NCBI RefSeq assembly: GCF_001634365.1
Contig: NZ_CP014578.1
Coordinates: 1,364,001-1,428,000, forward strand
Reading direction: 5' to 3'
DNA length: 64,000 nucleotides
Source: Paraburkholderia phytofirmans OLGA172
Lineage (GTDB): Bacteria; Pseudomonadota; Gammaproteobacteria; Burkholderiales; Burkholderiaceae
Positions 1 to 9,224 of the stretch are shown in pieces (position 1 is the first letter of the stretch; every line of letters begins with the position of its first letter). Below the pieces are notes generated by a model. It was not told the origin of the DNA and ran no database searches. It worked only from the letters and a program-made list of their open reading frames with translations. The position numbers were made by a program, and so were the translations under genes.

Positions 1-1
1 T

Positions 2-409
2 TACAAGATCGGCTTCCCGGGCGCCTCACCGGTGAACGGTGCGGGTAACAACTTCACCATCACGCAGCCGTTCGGCGGCAGCTTCCCGCGCTGGAGAGGC
101 AACACCACCCTGGACTGGACGTACCATAAGTTCGACGCGGCGTTGACGTGGCAGTTCACGGGGCCGTACGCGCAGAATCTGGCGGCCGCACCGAACAAAG
201 TGGGATCGTACAGCCAGTTCAACCTGATGATGACGTACACGGGCTTCAAGCACTGGACGATCTACGGCGGCATCGACAACATCTTCAACCGTACGCCGCC
301 GTTCGATCCGATCTTTGCGAACGGCACGTTGAATCAGTCGGGCTACGACACGTCGCTGTACACGTACATTGGCCGCTTCGCGCAGGTCGGCGCCACGTAC
401 AAGTTCTGA
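2..409 (+). CDS. TonB-dependent receptor, C-terminal fragment (5' end outside window)
   Basis: Only the last 135 residues or so are visible. The frame is open from the first bases and stops at 407-409. The segment has alternating aromatic and polar stretches like outer-membrane beta strands. It contains the phrase YGGIDNIFNRTPPFDP, typical of the last strands of TonB-dependent receptors, and ends in YKF, with the terminal Phe used as a beta-barrel assembly signal. Such receptors import siderophores, vitamin complexes or peptides across the outer membrane using TonB energy. The plug domain and TonB box lie outside the window, so the ligand cannot be read. A strong terminator follows, and the next gene is a peptide-binding protein, so a shared substrate is possible but unproven. 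Confidence 0.85.
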   Translation, partial: YKIGFPGASPVNGAGNNFTITQPFGGSFPRWRGNTTLDWTYHKFDAALTWQFTGPYAQNLAAAPNKVGSYSQFNLMMTYTGFKHWTIYGGIDNIFNRTPPFDPIFANGTLNQSGYDTSLYTYIGRFAQVGATYKF

Positions 410-437
410 TGTCTGGCCCTTTCGTTGGGTAGTTGGA

Positions 438-478
438 CGCTCTGGCTCTTTTTATATAGAGCCGGAGCGTTTGATTTT
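438..478 (+). terminator. Rho-independent terminator after the TonB receptor
   Basis: Arms CGCTCTGGCTCT (438-449) and AGAGCCGGAGCG (458-469) pair over 12 bp with a single G-U wobble. The loop is AT-rich and the stem is followed by TTTGATTTT. It lies 28 bp after the receptor stop codon and separates the receptor transcript from yejA. Confidence 0.85.
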
Positions 479-589
479 GGTGTTGCATAGTATGTTTGAG
501 TGACGTCAGCGCCTACCGCGAGCGTCATCCCGTCGATCCGACGAACCGCGCGCCGGGCGCAAGCTGGTGCGTGTCCTCACGCAAAGCTG

Positions 590-2497
590 ATGATGAGACA
601 TGTGAAGTTCCGGTTCTCGCGCGTCCTGCCGGCCGTGGCGATAGCGCTGTGCGCCTTTGGCGCTGTCTCGATGCCGGTACAGGCGAAGCCGTCGATTTCA
701 CAGTACGACCAGCCGAAATATCCCGCCGATTTCACGCATTTCGATTACGCGAATCCCGACGCACCGGCCAACGGTTCGCTCAGTTTCGAAAACTACAGCG
801 AACTGCAAACTTACGATTCGCTGAATCCGTTTCTGGTGCGTGGCGCGCCCGCGCCCGACATCCTCAATCTGATGTTCGATACGCTGATGCAGCGTAGCTG
901 GGACGAGCTGGCCTCCGAATATCCGCTGATCGCCGACGACGTCGAAGTCGCGCCGGATCTGACGTCGGCGACGTTCCATATCAATCCTGCCGCACGCTTT
1001 TCGAACGGCGACCCGATTACCGCCGCCGACGTCAAGTACTCGTACGACACGTTGACGAGTCCGCAGGCCTCGCCGCTTTTCAATGCGCAGTTCTCCATCA
1101 TCAAAAGCGCGACGGTGATCGACAAGCGCACGATCCGCTTCGATTTCAAGCATCCCGAACGCGATGCGCCGTTGATTGCCGGCGATCTGCCGATCTTTTC
1201 GCCGAAATGGGGGATGCAGCCCAACGGCAAGCGTCTGCCATTCGACCAGATTTCTTCCATGCCACCAATCAGCAGCGGCGCCTATCTGATCGAGGGACGC
1301 AAAAACGACAAGCAGATCACGTATCGCCGCAACCCTGATTACTGGGCGGCGAATCTGCCGTCGCGACGCGGCATGTTCCGCTTCGAGCGCATCGCTTTCA
1401 ATCTGTATCGCGACCATTACACGCAACTCGAAGCCTTCAAGGCGGGCGATGCGGACGTTATCGTCGAATACGGCGCGACGCAGTGGGCGCGCAAATACGT
1501 CGGCAAGAACTTCGACAACGGACTGCTGAAGAAGGGTGAGTTCGCCGACGGTCCCGCGCAGATGCAGGGCATACTGATGAATATGCGCAGGCCGATGTTC
1601 CAGGACCCACGCGTGCGCCATGCCCTGACGATGGCGTTCGACTACGACTGGATGAACCGGATGATGTTCTATGGTCAATACCGGCGCACCAGTAGCTACT
1701 TCGAGGCAAGTCCGTTCGGCGCAACCGGCATGCCCGGTGAGAAGGAACTGGCGCTGCTCGAACCGTTGCGTGACAGCGTGCCGCCAGAAGTGTTCGGTCC
1801 AATGCTCAAACAACCCGACACGATTCCACCGAATTCCCTGCGCGGTAATTTGCGCGTCGCGCGCGATCTGCTGGCGCAGGCCGGCTGGCACTATCGCGAC
1901 GGTGCATTGCGCGACGCCAACGGTACGCCGATGACGATCGAGATCATGGACGACCAGCCCGGCATGGACCGTCTGATCCTGCCGTATATGCAGGCGCTTG
2001 GCATGCTCGGCATTCAGGCCCATATGCGCGAAATCGACAGCGCGTTGTACGAGAAGCGGCTGGATAATTTCGAGTACGACATGACCACCTTCATCTATCC
2101 GCCGGTCACGATTCCGGGCGCTGAACTGACGCGCCGCTTCGGTAGTGCGGCCGCGTCCGAGGTCGGTTCCGAGAACTATCCTGGCATCCGTTCGAAGGCG
2201 GTCGACTCGCTGATTCACTCCGCGCTGTCCGCCACTAATCTCGACGATCTGGAAGCGGCGACCCGTGCGCTGGATCGCGTGCTGATCTATTCATATTACC
2301 TGGTGCCGGAGTACTACGCACCGGGCGCTCGCATCGGCTACAAGACCGCCCTCGGTTTTCCGAAAGTCGTGCCGAATTCCTACCTGTACGAAGACTGGGT
2401 CATCGACTACTGGTACGCGAAAGCGCCGGGCGGACAAGCAACTCGAACCACCCAGGCGGCGCAGTCCGCCGGCTCAACCACGGCGCTTGCCCACTGA
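590..2497 (+). CDS. yejA: YejA-like periplasmic oligopeptide-binding protein
   Basis: A 635-residue family 5 extracellular solute-binding protein that would capture peptides in the periplasm for the YejBEF transporter. The start at 590 (MMRHVKFRFSRV...) gives a classic signal peptide with hydrophobic core LPAVAIALCAFGAVSM and cleavage after VQA. An upstream in-frame start at 500 would add 30 unlikely residues. After the signal comes a segment of the YejA type (QPKYPADFTHFDYANPDAP), then the usual family 5 body with SNGDPITAADVKYS near residue 140. No convincing Shine-Dalgarno precedes either ATG. The gene heads a six-gene run, with yejB starting 8 bp after its stop. E. coli YejABEF imports microcin C; the natural substrate here is unknown. 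Confidence 0.93.
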   Translation: MMRHVKFRFSRVLPAVAIALCAFGAVSMPVQAKPSISQYDQPKYPADFTHFDYANPDAPANGSLSFENYSELQTYDSLNPFLVRGAPAPDILNLMFDTLMQRSWDELASEYPLIADDVEVAPDLTSATFHINPAARFSNGDPITAADVKYSYDTLTSPQASPLFNAQFSIIKSATVIDKRTIRFDFKHPERDAPLIAGDLPIFSPKWGMQPNGKRLPFDQISSMPPISSGAYLIEGRKNDKQITYRRNPDYWAANLPSRRGMFRFERIAFNLYRDHYTQLEAFKAGDADVIVEYGATQWARKYVGKNFDNGLLKKGEFADGPAQMQGILMNMRRPMFQDPRVRHALTMAFDYDWMNRMMFYGQYRRTSSYFEASPFGATGMPGEKELALLEPLRDSVPPEVFGPMLKQPDTIPPNSLRGNLRVARDLLAQAGWHYRDGALRDANGTPMTIEIMDDQPGMDRLILPYMQALGMLGIQAHMREIDSALYEKRLDNFEYDMTTFIYPPVTIPGAELTRRFGSAAASEVGSENYPGIRSKAVDSLIHSALSATNLDDLEAATRALDRVLIYSYYLVPEYYAPGARIGYKTALGFPKVVPNSYLYEDWVIDYWYAKAPGGQATRTTQAAQSAGSTTALAH

Positions 2498-2505
2498 GGA
2501 ACAGC

Positions 2506-3558
2506 ATGCTTGCCTACATTCTCAGACGATTGCTATTGATGGTGCCGACGCTGCTCGGCGTGGTCACGCTGACCTTTGTCGTCACGCAGTTTGTGCCGGG
2601 TGGGCCGGTCGAACAGGTGATGACGCAACTCCGCCACGGCGCTGGCCGTGGCGGAGAGGCGGGGGCGGGTGGCGGCGGTTATCACGGCAGCCAGGGTGTC
2701 GATCCGCAACAGATCGAGCAGATCAAGAAGCAGTTCGGCTTCGACAAGCCGCCGCTCGAGCGCTACATGCTGATGCTCAAGCGCTACGCGACCTTCGATC
2801 TCGGCCAGTCCTACTATCAGCATGACAGCGTGTGGGACGTCATCAAATCGAAGCTGCCGGTGTCGATCACGCTCGGCTTATGGACGGTGCTGCTCACGTA
2901 TCTGATATCGGTGCCGTTGGGCATTGCGAAAGCGGTGCGCAACGGCTCGCGTTTCGATACCGTAACCAGCGTACTGGTGCTCGCCGGCTATGCGATTCCC
3001 GGTTTCGTGCTGGGCGTGCTGTTGCTGATGCTGTTCGGCGGCGGCACCTTCTGGCAGGTGTTTCCAATGCGCGGCCTCACCTCGGACAACTTCAACGACC
3101 TCAGTACCTTCGGCAAGCTGCTCGATTACCTGTGGCACATCGTGCTGCCGGTCACCGCTTCGGTGGTGGGCAACTTCGCGATCGTCACGATCCTGACCAA
3201 GAACACCTTCCTCGAGGAGATTGGACGTCAATACGTATTGACCGCACGCGCCAAGGGCGCGCCCGAGCGCGACGTACTGTGGAAACACGTGCTGCGCAAT
3301 GCGGCGATTCCTTTGCTGACCGGTTTGCCTGCGGCCTTCGTCGGCGCCTTCCTGAACGGCAATCTGCTGATCGAAACCCTGTTCTCGCTCGACGGCATGG
3401 GCCAGCTTTCGTATGACTCGGTGATTCGCCGTGACTATCCGGTCGTGCTCGGTTCGCTGTTTCTGTTCACGCTGATCGCCCTCGTAACCAAACTCATTGC
3501 TGACGTCTGCTATGTCCTCGTCGACCCCCGCATCCAATTCAACCGCCTGGACCGCTGA
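2506..3558 (+). CDS. yejB: Peptide ABC transporter permease YejB
   Basis: A 350-residue inner-membrane permease of the DppB/OppB class. It starts MLAYILRRLLLMVPTLLGVV, the standard first transmembrane segment of the family. A Gly-rich insert (residues 45-65) precedes the usual 'KKQFGFDKPPLERY' stretch. The EAA-loop region that contacts the ATPase is visible around YVLTARAKGAPERDVLWKHV. About six transmembrane segments are expected. The Gly-rich insertion after the first periplasmic segment, with GGEAGAGGGG, is a feature of YejB-type permeases. The 3' end overlaps yejE by 47 bp, implying translational coupling. Confidence 0.95.
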   Translation: MLAYILRRLLLMVPTLLGVVTLTFVVTQFVPGGPVEQVMTQLRHGAGRGGEAGAGGGGYHGSQGVDPQQIEQIKKQFGFDKPPLERYMLMLKRYATFDLGQSYYQHDSVWDVIKSKLPVSITLGLWTVLLTYLISVPLGIAKAVRNGSRFDTVTSVLVLAGYAIPGFVLGVLLLMLFGGGTFWQVFPMRGLTSDNFNDLSTFGKLLDYLWHIVLPVTASVVGNFAIVTILTKNTFLEEIGRQYVLTARAKGAPERDVLWKHVLRNAAIPLLTGLPAAFVGAFLNGNLLIETLFSLDGMGQLSYDSVIRRDYPVVLGSLFLFTLIALVTKLIADVCYVLVDPRIQFNRLDR

Positions 3559-4627
3559 TCAGTCCGGCGCGGCGCACGTGGCGTCGCCGTCTCCCTGGCG
3601 GCGCACATGGCTGCGCTTCAAGCAGCAGCGGCTCGGTTACTGGAGTCTCGTGATCTTCGTGTCGCTGTTCGTTATCAGCCTGTTCGGCGAGGTGCTGTCC
3701 AACGATCGTCCGCTGATCGTCCGCTATGACGGGCACTATTACTTCCCGATCGTGAAGGACTATTCGGAGGAGATTTTTGGCGGCGATTTTCCGGCCCGTG
3801 CGAATTACCTCGATCCGTATATCCGGTCGCGGCTCGAATCGAACGGCAACTTTGCGATCTATCCGCCGAATCATTTCCACTACGACACGATCGACTACTT
3901 CGCCGCCCATCCTTACCCGGCGCCGCCAACCCGGAGCAACTGGCTCGGCACGGACCAGTTCGGCCGCGACGTGCTCGCGCGGCTGCTGTACGGTTTCCGG
4001 CTCTCAGTGCTGATGGCGCTCGCGCTCACGGTATCCGGCGTCCTGATCGGCGTATTGACCGGCGCGGTGCAGGGCTTCTACGGGGGCCGCACCGATCTGA
4101 TCGGCCAGCGTCTGATCGAGATCTGGAGCTCGATGCCTGACCTGTACCTGCTGATCATCTTTGCGTCGATCTTCGAGCCCACGCTATGGTTGCTCTTTAT
4201 CCTTCTATCGATGTTCGGCTGGCTCGTGCTCTCCGACTACGTGCGCGCCGAATTCCTGCGTAACCGCTCGCTGGATTACGTGAGGGCGGCACGCACCATG
4301 GGCCTCTCGAACTGGCAGATCATGTGGCGCCATGTGCTGCCGAATAGCCTGACACCGGTGATCACGTTTCTGCCGTTCCGCATGAGCGCGGCGATTCTGT
4401 CGCTGACCAGTCTCGACTTCCTTGGGCTGGGCGTACCGCCGCCCACGCCGAGCCTCGGCGAATTGCTTCAGGAAGGCAAGAACAACCTCGATGCCTGGTG
4501 GATTTCGATTTCGGCTTTCGCCGCGTTGGTGATTACGTTGCTGCTGCTGACCTTTATGGGCGACGCGTTGCGCAATGCGCTCGATACGCGCAAGCGCGGC
4601 TCGGCGTTCGGCGGAGGTCCGCGATGA
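3512..4627 (+). CDS. yejE: Peptide ABC transporter permease YejE
   Basis: The second permease of the importer, about 371 residues. The ATG at 3512 (MSSSTPASNSTAW) is preferred; an in-frame start at 3497 would add five residues. An N-terminal cytoplasmic arm is followed by LGYWSLVIFVSLFVISLFGE (transmembrane 1). Then comes the long YejE-type periplasmic region with DRPLIVRYDGHYYFPIVKDY, which separates YejE from ordinary DppC proteins. The C-terminal half carries the DQFGRDVLARLLYG motif and the EAA loop (VRAARTMGLSNWQIMWRHVL). It overlaps yejB by 47 bp and yejF by an ATGA tetranucleotide. Confidence 0.95.
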   Translation: MSSSTPASNSTAWTADQSGAAHVASPSPWRRTWLRFKQQRLGYWSLVIFVSLFVISLFGEVLSNDRPLIVRYDGHYYFPIVKDYSEEIFGGDFPARANYLDPYIRSRLESNGNFAIYPPNHFHYDTIDYFAAHPYPAPPTRSNWLGTDQFGRDVLARLLYGFRLSVLMALALTVSGVLIGVLTGAVQGFYGGRTDLIGQRLIEIWSSMPDLYLLIIFASIFEPTLWLLFILLSMFGWLVLSDYVRAEFLRNRSLDYVRAARTMGLSNWQIMWRHVLPNSLTPVITFLPFRMSAAILSLTSLDFLGLGVPPPTPSLGELLQEGKNNLDAWWISISAFAALVITLLLLTFMGDALRNALDTRKRGSAFGGGPR

Positions 4628-6285
4628 ACGAAGCCAAACCGAACCGGCCGTTGCTAGAGATCGATCGCTTCTCCGTGCGTTTCGGCGACAAGATCGCAGT
4701 GCATGAACTCAGCCTCTCGATCGCGCGCGGCGAGCGCGTCGCCCTGGTCGGCGAATCGGGCTCCGGCAAGAGCGTCACCGCGTTGTCGATTTTGCGTCTC
4801 GTCGAGCATGCCGATCTGAGCGGCCGCATGCTGCTCGACGGCGAAGATCTGCTGCAGAAGACCGAGCAGCAGATGCGCGGCCTGCGTGGCGCCGACGTGG
4901 CAATGGTGTTTCAGGAGCCGATGACGGCGCTCAATCCGCTCTTCACGATCGGCAAGCAGATCGCCGAAAGCTTGCGCCTGCACGAGGGCTTGCGGCCGAA
5001 TGCGGCGCGCCGGCGCGGCATCGAGTTGCTCAGGCGCACCGGCATTCCCGAGCCGGAACGGCGCATCGACAGTTTTCCGCATCAATTGTCCGGCGGCCAG
5101 CGGCAGCGCGCGATGATCGCCATGGCGCTCGCGTGCCGGCCGCGTCTGCTGCTTGCCGACGAACCGACCACCGCGCTCGACGTCACCGTGCGTCAGCAGA
5201 TCGTGGATCTGTTGATCGCGTTGCAGGAGCAGGAAGCGGCCGAGCGTGGCATGGCGGTGCTGCTGATCACGCATGACCTGAATCTGGTGAAGCGTTTCGC
5301 GCAGCGCGTCGCGGTGATGGAAAAGGGCGTGCTGGTCGAAACCAATACGACCGAAGCGTTGTTCTCCAACCCGCAGCATCCCTACACCCAACGCCTGCTG
5401 GACAGTGAGCCGCAGCGTGCGGTGGAGCCGGTCGAGCCGGGTGCGCGGCGCTTGCTCGACGTGCAGGGACTCGCCGTCGACTACAGCACGTCCGCGAAAG
5501 GCTGGCGCTCCATGTTCGGACGCTCTACGTTTCGCGCGGTGCACGACGTCGACCTGAGTGTGCGGCGCGGCGAGACGCTCGGCATCGTCGGCGAATCGGG
5601 GTCGGGCAAATCAACGCTGGCGGCAACCGTGCTCGGCCTGCAGCAACCGGCAGCCGGTCATATCCACATCGACGGTTTGCCGCTTGCCACGTTGAAAACC
5701 GCGCGTTCCCGCCGGGCGTTGTATTCGCGCATGCAAGTCGTGTTTCAGGACCCCTTCGGCTCGTTGTCGCCACGCATGACGGTGGAGCAGATCATCGGCG
5801 AAGGCCTGGCCATGCATCAGCCCGACATGGACGCAAAGGCGCGGCGCGCACGCGTGGGTGGCTTGCTGGAGGAAGTGGGGATGCCCGCGGACACCATGCT
5901 GCGCTATCCGCACGAGTTTTCCGGCGGCCAGCGCCAGCGCATTGCAATTGCGCGCGCCCTGGCGGTCGAGCCGGAATTGCTGGTGCTCGACGAGCCGACC
6001 AGTGCACTCGACGTATCCATCCAGAAACAGGTGTTGAATCTGCTGACAAATCTGCAGAAAAAGTACAAGCTAAGCTATTTGTTCATTACGCACGATCTGG
6101 CGGTGATGCGAGCCATGGCGCATCGCGTGATCGTGATGAAGTCAGGACGCATCGTCGAAGCCGGCGACACACTCGATGTGCTGCACGCGCCGTCGCATCC
6201 CTATACCCAGTCGTTGCTCGCCTCGTCGCTGATCGTTTCGCGCGCGGGTGCAACAGAGACGCCTACCGGAACCGCCAATGATTGA
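4624..6285 (+). CDS. yejF: Dual-domain ATPase YejF of the peptide importer
   Basis: A 553-residue ABC ATPase with two complete nucleotide-binding domains in one chain. Domain 1 (about 8-260) has Walker [13 protein letters not shown], signature LSGGQRQR and Walker [13 protein letters not shown]. Domain 2 (about 275-535) has Walker [13 protein letters not shown], signature FSGGQRQRI and Walker [13 protein letters not shown]. Each domain ends in the oligopeptide-transporter extension HPYTQ. The ATG at 4624 lies in an ATGA overlap with yejE, and the 3' end overlaps tldD by 8 bp. The double-domain architecture is typical of YejF, whereas Dpp/Opp systems use two separate ATPases. Confidence 0.95.
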   Translation: MNEAKPNRPLLEIDRFSVRFGDKIAVHELSLSIARGERVALVGESGSGKSVTALSILRLVEHADLSGRMLLDGEDLLQKTEQQMRGLRGADVAMVFQEPMTALNPLFTIGKQIAESLRLHEGLRPNAARRRGIELLRRTGIPEPERRIDSFPHQLSGGQRQRAMIAMALACRPRLLLADEPTTALDVTVRQQIVDLLIALQEQEAAERGMAVLLITHDLNLVKRFAQRVAVMEKGVLVETNTTEALFSNPQHPYTQRLLDSEPQRAVEPVEPGARRLLDVQGLAVDYSTSAKGWRSMFGRSTFRAVHDVDLSVRRGETLGIVGESGSGKSTLAATVLGLQQPAAGHIHIDGLPLATLKTARSRRALYSRMQVVFQDPFGSLSPRMTVEQIIGEGLAMHQPDMDAKARRARVGGLLEEVGMPADTMLRYPHEFSGGQRQRIAIARALAVEPELLVLDEPTSALDVSIQKQVLNLLTNLQKKYKLSYLFITHDLAVMRAMAHRVIVMKSGRIVEAGDTLDVLHAPSHPYTQSLLASSLIVSRAGATETPTGTAND

Positions 6286-7714
6286 CGAACGTTGGGCGCA
6301 AGCCGCCCGGTCGCTTACGAGCCGCGCGGCCTTCTGGTCGCTGCGCATTGTCGATGAACAGATCGACGATCACGAGATCCGCAACGACATCGCACAACCC
6401 ATGCGTACGGTGCGCGATCGTGGCGCAATGCTGACGGCATGGGTGGGCGCGGGAGCTGGCTATGCAGCCACCGCGAATCTGAGTGCCGCCGGCCTGCAGG
6501 CAGCGCTGGATCTCGCTACGGTTCGCGCGCAAGCGTGCGCGGGCTTGTCGTTGATCGACCATCGCGAGGTGGCGCGCCCTGCCGTGAGCGGCCGCTATGT
6601 GTCGCCGAATGCGCAGCATGCGTTGCCGCGCCGCGCCGAATGGTTAGACCGCCTGAGTGTGGAATGCGCGGGCGCGAACCTCGACGCACGCATTGTCGAA
6701 CGCGTCGCGGCCGTGCAGATCACGCATACCGATCAGCTCTACATCACCGGCGACGGCGTGCGGATCGATCAGCGGTTCCAGTTCGTGATGCCGCAACTGA
6801 GCGTGGCTGCACACGCGGACGGCGATACGCAAGTGCGTACCCTCGGCGGCAACTACGGCACCCTGGGGCAGGGCGGCATGGAAGTGCTGGCGCGCTTCGG
6901 CTTCGACGGCTCGGGGGCGCGTGTCGCGAATGAAGCGCTCCAATTGCTGGCCGCGCCGAATTGCCCATCAGGCAAGCGCGATTTGCTGCTGATGCCCGAT
7001 CAGATGATGCTGCAGATTCACGAATCGATCGGCCATCCGCTCGAGCTCGATCGCATTCTTGGCGACGAGCGCAACTTTGCCGGCTGGAGCTTCGTCAAGA
7101 AAGAAATGTTCGGCTCGTACCGCTACGGTTCGGAATTGCTGAATGTAACCTTCGACCCCGAACTGCGCGAGGAAGCCGCCGCATACGCATTCGACGACGA
7201 CGGCACCGAAGCGCACAAGCAATACCTGATCCGCGACGGCGTGCTCGAACGCCCGCTCGGCGGCGCGCTCTCGCAGCAGCGCGCGCATATGGCGGGCGTG
7301 GCGAATTCGCGCGCGTCGAACTGGAACCGGCCGCCGATCGACCGGATGGCGAATCTGAACATCGAACCCGGTGAAAGTTCGCTGGAGCAGATGATCGGCA
7401 ACATCGAACACGGCATTCTGATGCGCACCAATACGTCCTGGTCGATCGACGACCATCGCAACAAATTTCAGTTTGGCTGCGAGTTCGGTCAACTGATCGA
7501 AAACGGCAAGCTCACTCAGGTCGTCAAACAGCCGAATTACCGTGGCATCTCGGCGAATTTCTGGCGCAGCCTGAGCGCGGTAGGGAACGCGGATACGCGC
7601 GAGGTGTACGGCACGTCCATGTGCGGCAAGGGTGAACCGGCACAGATCATTCGCGTCGGCCACGCCTCGCCGGCTTGTGTGTTCAGCAACGTCGACGTAT
7701 TCGGAGGCGCGTGA
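6278..7714 (+). CDS. tldD: TldD-like zinc metalloprotease subunit
   Basis: A 478-residue TldD/PmbA family protein and the catalytic partner of the pair. The zinc motif HExxxH is at residues 248-253 (HESIGH). The conserved C-terminal Cys lies in TSMCGKGEPAQ, the expected third zinc ligand. In E. coli, TldD and TldE form a heterodimer that degrades unfolded or short peptides threaded into a chamber, matures microcin B17 and helps degrade the CcdA antitoxin. The ATG at 6278 overlaps the yejF stop by 8 bp, and the stop overlaps tldE by 3 nt, so the protease should be co-produced with a peptide importer. A second housekeeping TldD may exist elsewhere, but that cannot be seen here. Confidence 0.93.
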   Translation: MIDERWAQAARSLTSRAAFWSLRIVDEQIDDHEIRNDIAQPMRTVRDRGAMLTAWVGAGAGYAATANLSAAGLQAALDLATVRAQACAGLSLIDHREVARPAVSGRYVSPNAQHALPRRAEWLDRLSVECAGANLDARIVERVAAVQITHTDQLYITGDGVRIDQRFQFVMPQLSVAAHADGDTQVRTLGGNYGTLGQGGMEVLARFGFDGSGARVANEALQLLAAPNCPSGKRDLLLMPDQMMLQIHESIGHPLELDRILGDERNFAGWSFVKKEMFGSYRYGSELLNVTFDPELREEAAAYAFDDDGTEAHKQYLIRDGVLERPLGGALSQQRAHMAGVANSRASNWNRPPIDRMANLNIEPGESSLEQMIGNIEHGILMRTNTSWSIDDHRNKFQFGCEFGQLIENGKLTQVVKQPNYRGISANFWRSLSAVGNADTREVYGTSMCGKGEPAQIIRVGHASPACVFSNVDVFGGA

Positions 7715-9075
7715 TGAGTCAATTCCTGTCCGCGCGCTCCGCTACGTCGATCGACTGGCAGCGGCATTTCACGTCGCTGACCGACGCCATCGAAGGCCTG
7801 CAGCAAGGCGCGGAAATCACGCTGAGTTCATTTGCCGGCGAGCAGTCCGACTTTATCCGCTTCAACCAGGGCTTGGTGCGGCAGCTCGGCAGCGTGTCGC
7901 AAGGCAAGCTGACCTTGCGTTTGATCGACGGCGCGCGCCAGGCCTATTCCACGCTGACTGTCTGTGGCGATCTGCAGAACGATCTGGACGACGTGAGCGC
8001 GGCGCTCGCCACCTTGCGCGAAAGCCTGCGCGGCGCGGCGGACGATCCGCATCTGTTGTTCGACACGTCGAAATGGGCGCGCGCCACGCAACGTTCGGGC
8101 AAGCTGCCGGAGCCGGACAGCTTGTTGCGCACCGTTGCCGAATGCGCAAAAGGGCTGGATTTCGTGGGCTTTTACGCGGGCGGCACGATCGTGCGCGGTT
8201 TCGCGTCCACGAGCGGCAGCCGCGGCTGGTACGAAGTCGATAACTTCAATTTCAGCTGGTCGCTCTACGACCCGAGCGGCCGCGCGATCAAAACGACCTA
8301 CGCCGGCGACGACTGGAGCGATGCTGTTTTCGCACGCAAGGTCGAGCAGGCCGCAGCGCGTCTGCCCGTGCTCGCGCGCACGCCGCGCGCGTTGGCGCCG
8401 GGGCGCTATCGTTCGTATCTGGCGCCCGAGGCGCTCGGGGAACTGCTCGGCGTGACGGCATGGAGCGGTTTCTCCGCTCGCGCCCAGGCGAGTTCACGCA
8501 GCGAGTTGTACAAGCTGCATGTGGGAGAAATCGTCGTCGACCCGCGTGTCACGATCAGCGAAGATCTGAATCTCGGCATTACACCCGGCTTCAACGACGA
8601 CGGCTACCTGCGCGTAAGCGTCCCGTTGATCCAGGCCGGCCGCAGTGCCGAACGCCTCACCAATGCACGCAGCGCGCGCGAGTACGGTTTGGCGCCCAAC
8701 GGTGCGCTGGCGAACGAGTCGCCGGCGGCGCTCTCGATGCAAGCGGGCGATCTGCTGGAAGAGGACGTGCTGGCGAAACTCGATACCGGTCTCTACATCG
8801 GCAATCTCTGGTACGTGAATTTCTCGGACCGGATGAATTGCCGCCTCACTGGCATGACGCGCTTCGCAACCTTCTGGGTCGAGAACGGGCAAATCGTCGC
8901 GCCGCTCGAAGCCATGCGTTTCGACGACAGTTTGTATCGCCTGCTCGGCAGCGAACTCGAACAACTCGGCTCGCAAGCGGAATTGCTATTGAGCGACTCG
9001 ACATGGGGCGAGCGCGCCACGGGCGGTATGCAATTGCCCGGCATCCTGACGAGGTCATTTGAATTGACGTTATGA
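7714..9075 (+). CDS. tldE: TldE/PmbA-like non-catalytic protease partner
   Basis: A 453-residue TldE/PmbA family protein. It has the family fold signatures (DFVGFYAGGTIVRGFASTSG, then the C-terminal NLWYVNFSDRMNCRLTGMTRF) but no HExxxH motif. This fits the TldE role of completing the proteolytic chamber with TldD. Its ATG shares a TGATG junction with tldD, so stoichiometric translation is likely. The gene ends the overlapping yejABEF-tldDE run. A small open frame begins 4 bp after its stop. Confidence 0.92.
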   Translation: MSQFLSARSATSIDWQRHFTSLTDAIEGLQQGAEITLSSFAGEQSDFIRFNQGLVRQLGSVSQGKLTLRLIDGARQAYSTLTVCGDLQNDLDDVSAALATLRESLRGAADDPHLLFDTSKWARATQRSGKLPEPDSLLRTVAECAKGLDFVGFYAGGTIVRGFASTSGSRGWYEVDNFNFSWSLYDPSGRAIKTTYAGDDWSDAVFARKVEQAAARLPVLARTPRALAPGRYRSYLAPEALGELLGVTAWSGFSARAQASSRSELYKLHVGEIVVDPRVTISEDLNLGITPGFNDDGYLRVSVPLIQAGRSAERLTNARSAREYGLAPNGALANESPAALSMQAGDLLEEDVLAKLDTGLYIGNLWYVNFSDRMNCRLTGMTRFATFWVENGQIVAPLEAMRFDDSLYRLLGSELEQLGSQAELLLSDSTWGERATGGMQLPGILTRSFELTL

Positions 9076-9079
9076 GCCT

Positions 9080-9211
9080 ATGAATCAAGACATAAAAACA
9101 AAATACAAATCCGAGAGTTTGCCCGAGGGTCTGACGCTGCGCGCATTGCGCGTGGCCGACGTGCTGCATATGGCCCGCCTCGTTGACGCGCCGCGCCTCC
9201 AGACAATCTGA
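9080..9211 (+). pseudogene. 43-codon remnant, possibly the N-terminus of a GNAT acetyltransferase
   Basis: An ATG four bases after tldE opens a 43-residue frame: MNQDIKTKYKSESLPEGLTL and on to LQTI. The stretch EGLTLRALRVADVLHMARLV resembles the first strand and helix of GNAT N-acetyltransferases ('L-R-x-x-x-x-D'). The rest of such a domain is absent because the RND pump starts 14 bp later. It could be a truncated gene or a genuine micro-protein. The assignment rests on a short pattern only. Confidence 0.3.
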
Positions 9212-9224
9212 ACGGATTCCTTGC

